A DNA stretch of 64,000 nt from Pseudomonas sp. DTU_2021_1001937_2_SI_NGA_ILE_001 (lineage in GTDB: Bacteria; Pseudomonadota; Gammaproteobacteria; Pseudomonadales; Pseudomonadaceae), in NCBI RefSeq assembly GCF_032463525.1, contig NZ_CP135971.1, positions 1,922,001-1,986,000 on the forward strand. The letters are read 5' to 3'. Below the pieces are notes generated by a model. That model was not told the origin of the DNA. It saw nothing but the letters and a program-made list of their open reading frames with translations, and ran no database searches. A program made the translations under genes and the position numbers. The number at the start of each line of letters is the position of its first letter. The first letter of the stretch is position 1. Shown here in pieces: positions 63,775 to 64,000 of this stretch.

Positions 63775-64000
63775 TTAAAGACTGTTGATCAGCGTGCTGA
63801 AGATGGTCTGCGCCGCCTTGATGATCTGCGAAGAGGCGGTGTAGTACTGCTGGTACTTGACCAGGTTGGCCGCTTCCTCATCCAGCGACACGCCCGACAC
63901 GCCATCACGAGCCGTTTTGGCCTGAGCCAGAACGGCGTCCGTAGCGGTTACATCACTCTTCCCCTGGCCAGCCTGGGTACCGACCGTAGAGACAAGCTGG
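63775..64000 (-). CDS. flgK: Flagellar hook-associated protein FlgK (HAP1), C-terminal end only
   Basis: The frame is open to the window edge and stops at 63775 (TAA). Translation gives the typical FlgK end: VSGVSLDEEAANLVKYQQ and YYTASSQIIKAAQTIFSTL, closing with INSL. It shares the D0-like heptad helix of axial proteins, and holds the junction between hook and filament. The rest lies beyond the window. Confidence 0.95.
   Translation of the reverse strand, partial: QLVSTVGTQAGQGKSDVTATDAVLAQAKTARDGVSGVSLDEEAANLVKYQQYYTASSQIIKAAQTIFSTLINSL

Overview
The window reads as chromosomal DNA of a GC-rich Pseudomonas, most likely the P. putida group. Three things point there: a complete polar-flagellum and chemotaxis supercluster in the Pseudomonas order (FleQ/FleSR/FleN/FlhF regulators, MotCD-type stator, ParC/ParP array-positioning proteins), an HsbA-HsbR-HptB module sitting between fliJ and fliK, and abundant Pseudomonas-type REP sequences. 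No tRNA, rRNA, insertion sequence, prophage or CRISPR array was seen. The species is inferred from gene order and protein likeness, not from a database search.

1-5.6 kb (+ strand): the end of a fusaric/aromatic-acid type efflux operon (FUSC C-terminus, DUF1656, HlyD-like adaptor, NodT-type outer-membrane lipoprotein), then a voltage-gated K+-channel-like protein with a C-terminal zinc ribbon, and a periplasmic sulfate-binding protein. 5.6-13.0 kb (- strand): the System I cytochrome c maturation operon ccmABCDEFG-H-I, tightly overlapping, ending in a small lipoprotein gene. 13.2-15.1 kb (+ strand): an orphan pair, a FliK-like protein and a mini-FlhB (export-gate cytoplasmic domain only).

15.4-63.8 kb (- strand, transcribed from high to low coordinates): flgK(3' end)-flgL, two giant glycosyltransferases and a ketoacyl-ACP synthase III (a flagellin-glycosylation island), fliC, flaG, fliD, fliS, fliT, fleQ, fleSR, fliEFGHIJ, hsbA-hsbR-hptB, fliK, fliLMNOPQR-flhB, flhA-flhF-fleN-fliA, cheYZAB-motCD-parC, parP-cheW-DUF2802. 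Candidate sigma-54 promoters (TGGC...TTGCW type) were read upstream of fleSR, fliE, fliK, fliL, flhA, inside flhA ahead of flhF and, more weakly, ahead of fliD. Candidate sigma-28 (FliA) promoters lie upstream of fliC, fliS and parP. This matches the known Pseudomonas cascade FleQ/RpoN, then FleSR/RpoN, then FliA.

Nearly all of the window is well-known machinery. The parts most worth a second look are the nested REPIN-like repeats (one ~90-bp element present in opposite orientations 25 kb apart, plus a tandem cluster between fliJ and hsbA), the four-copy ITDxEFExLLDQLHGKG motif in the CheA linker, the orphan FliK-like/mini-FlhB pair without the NPTH cleavage site, the paralogous multi-domain flagellar glycosyltransferases, and a strong private sigma-28 promoter for fliS behind a fliD terminator.
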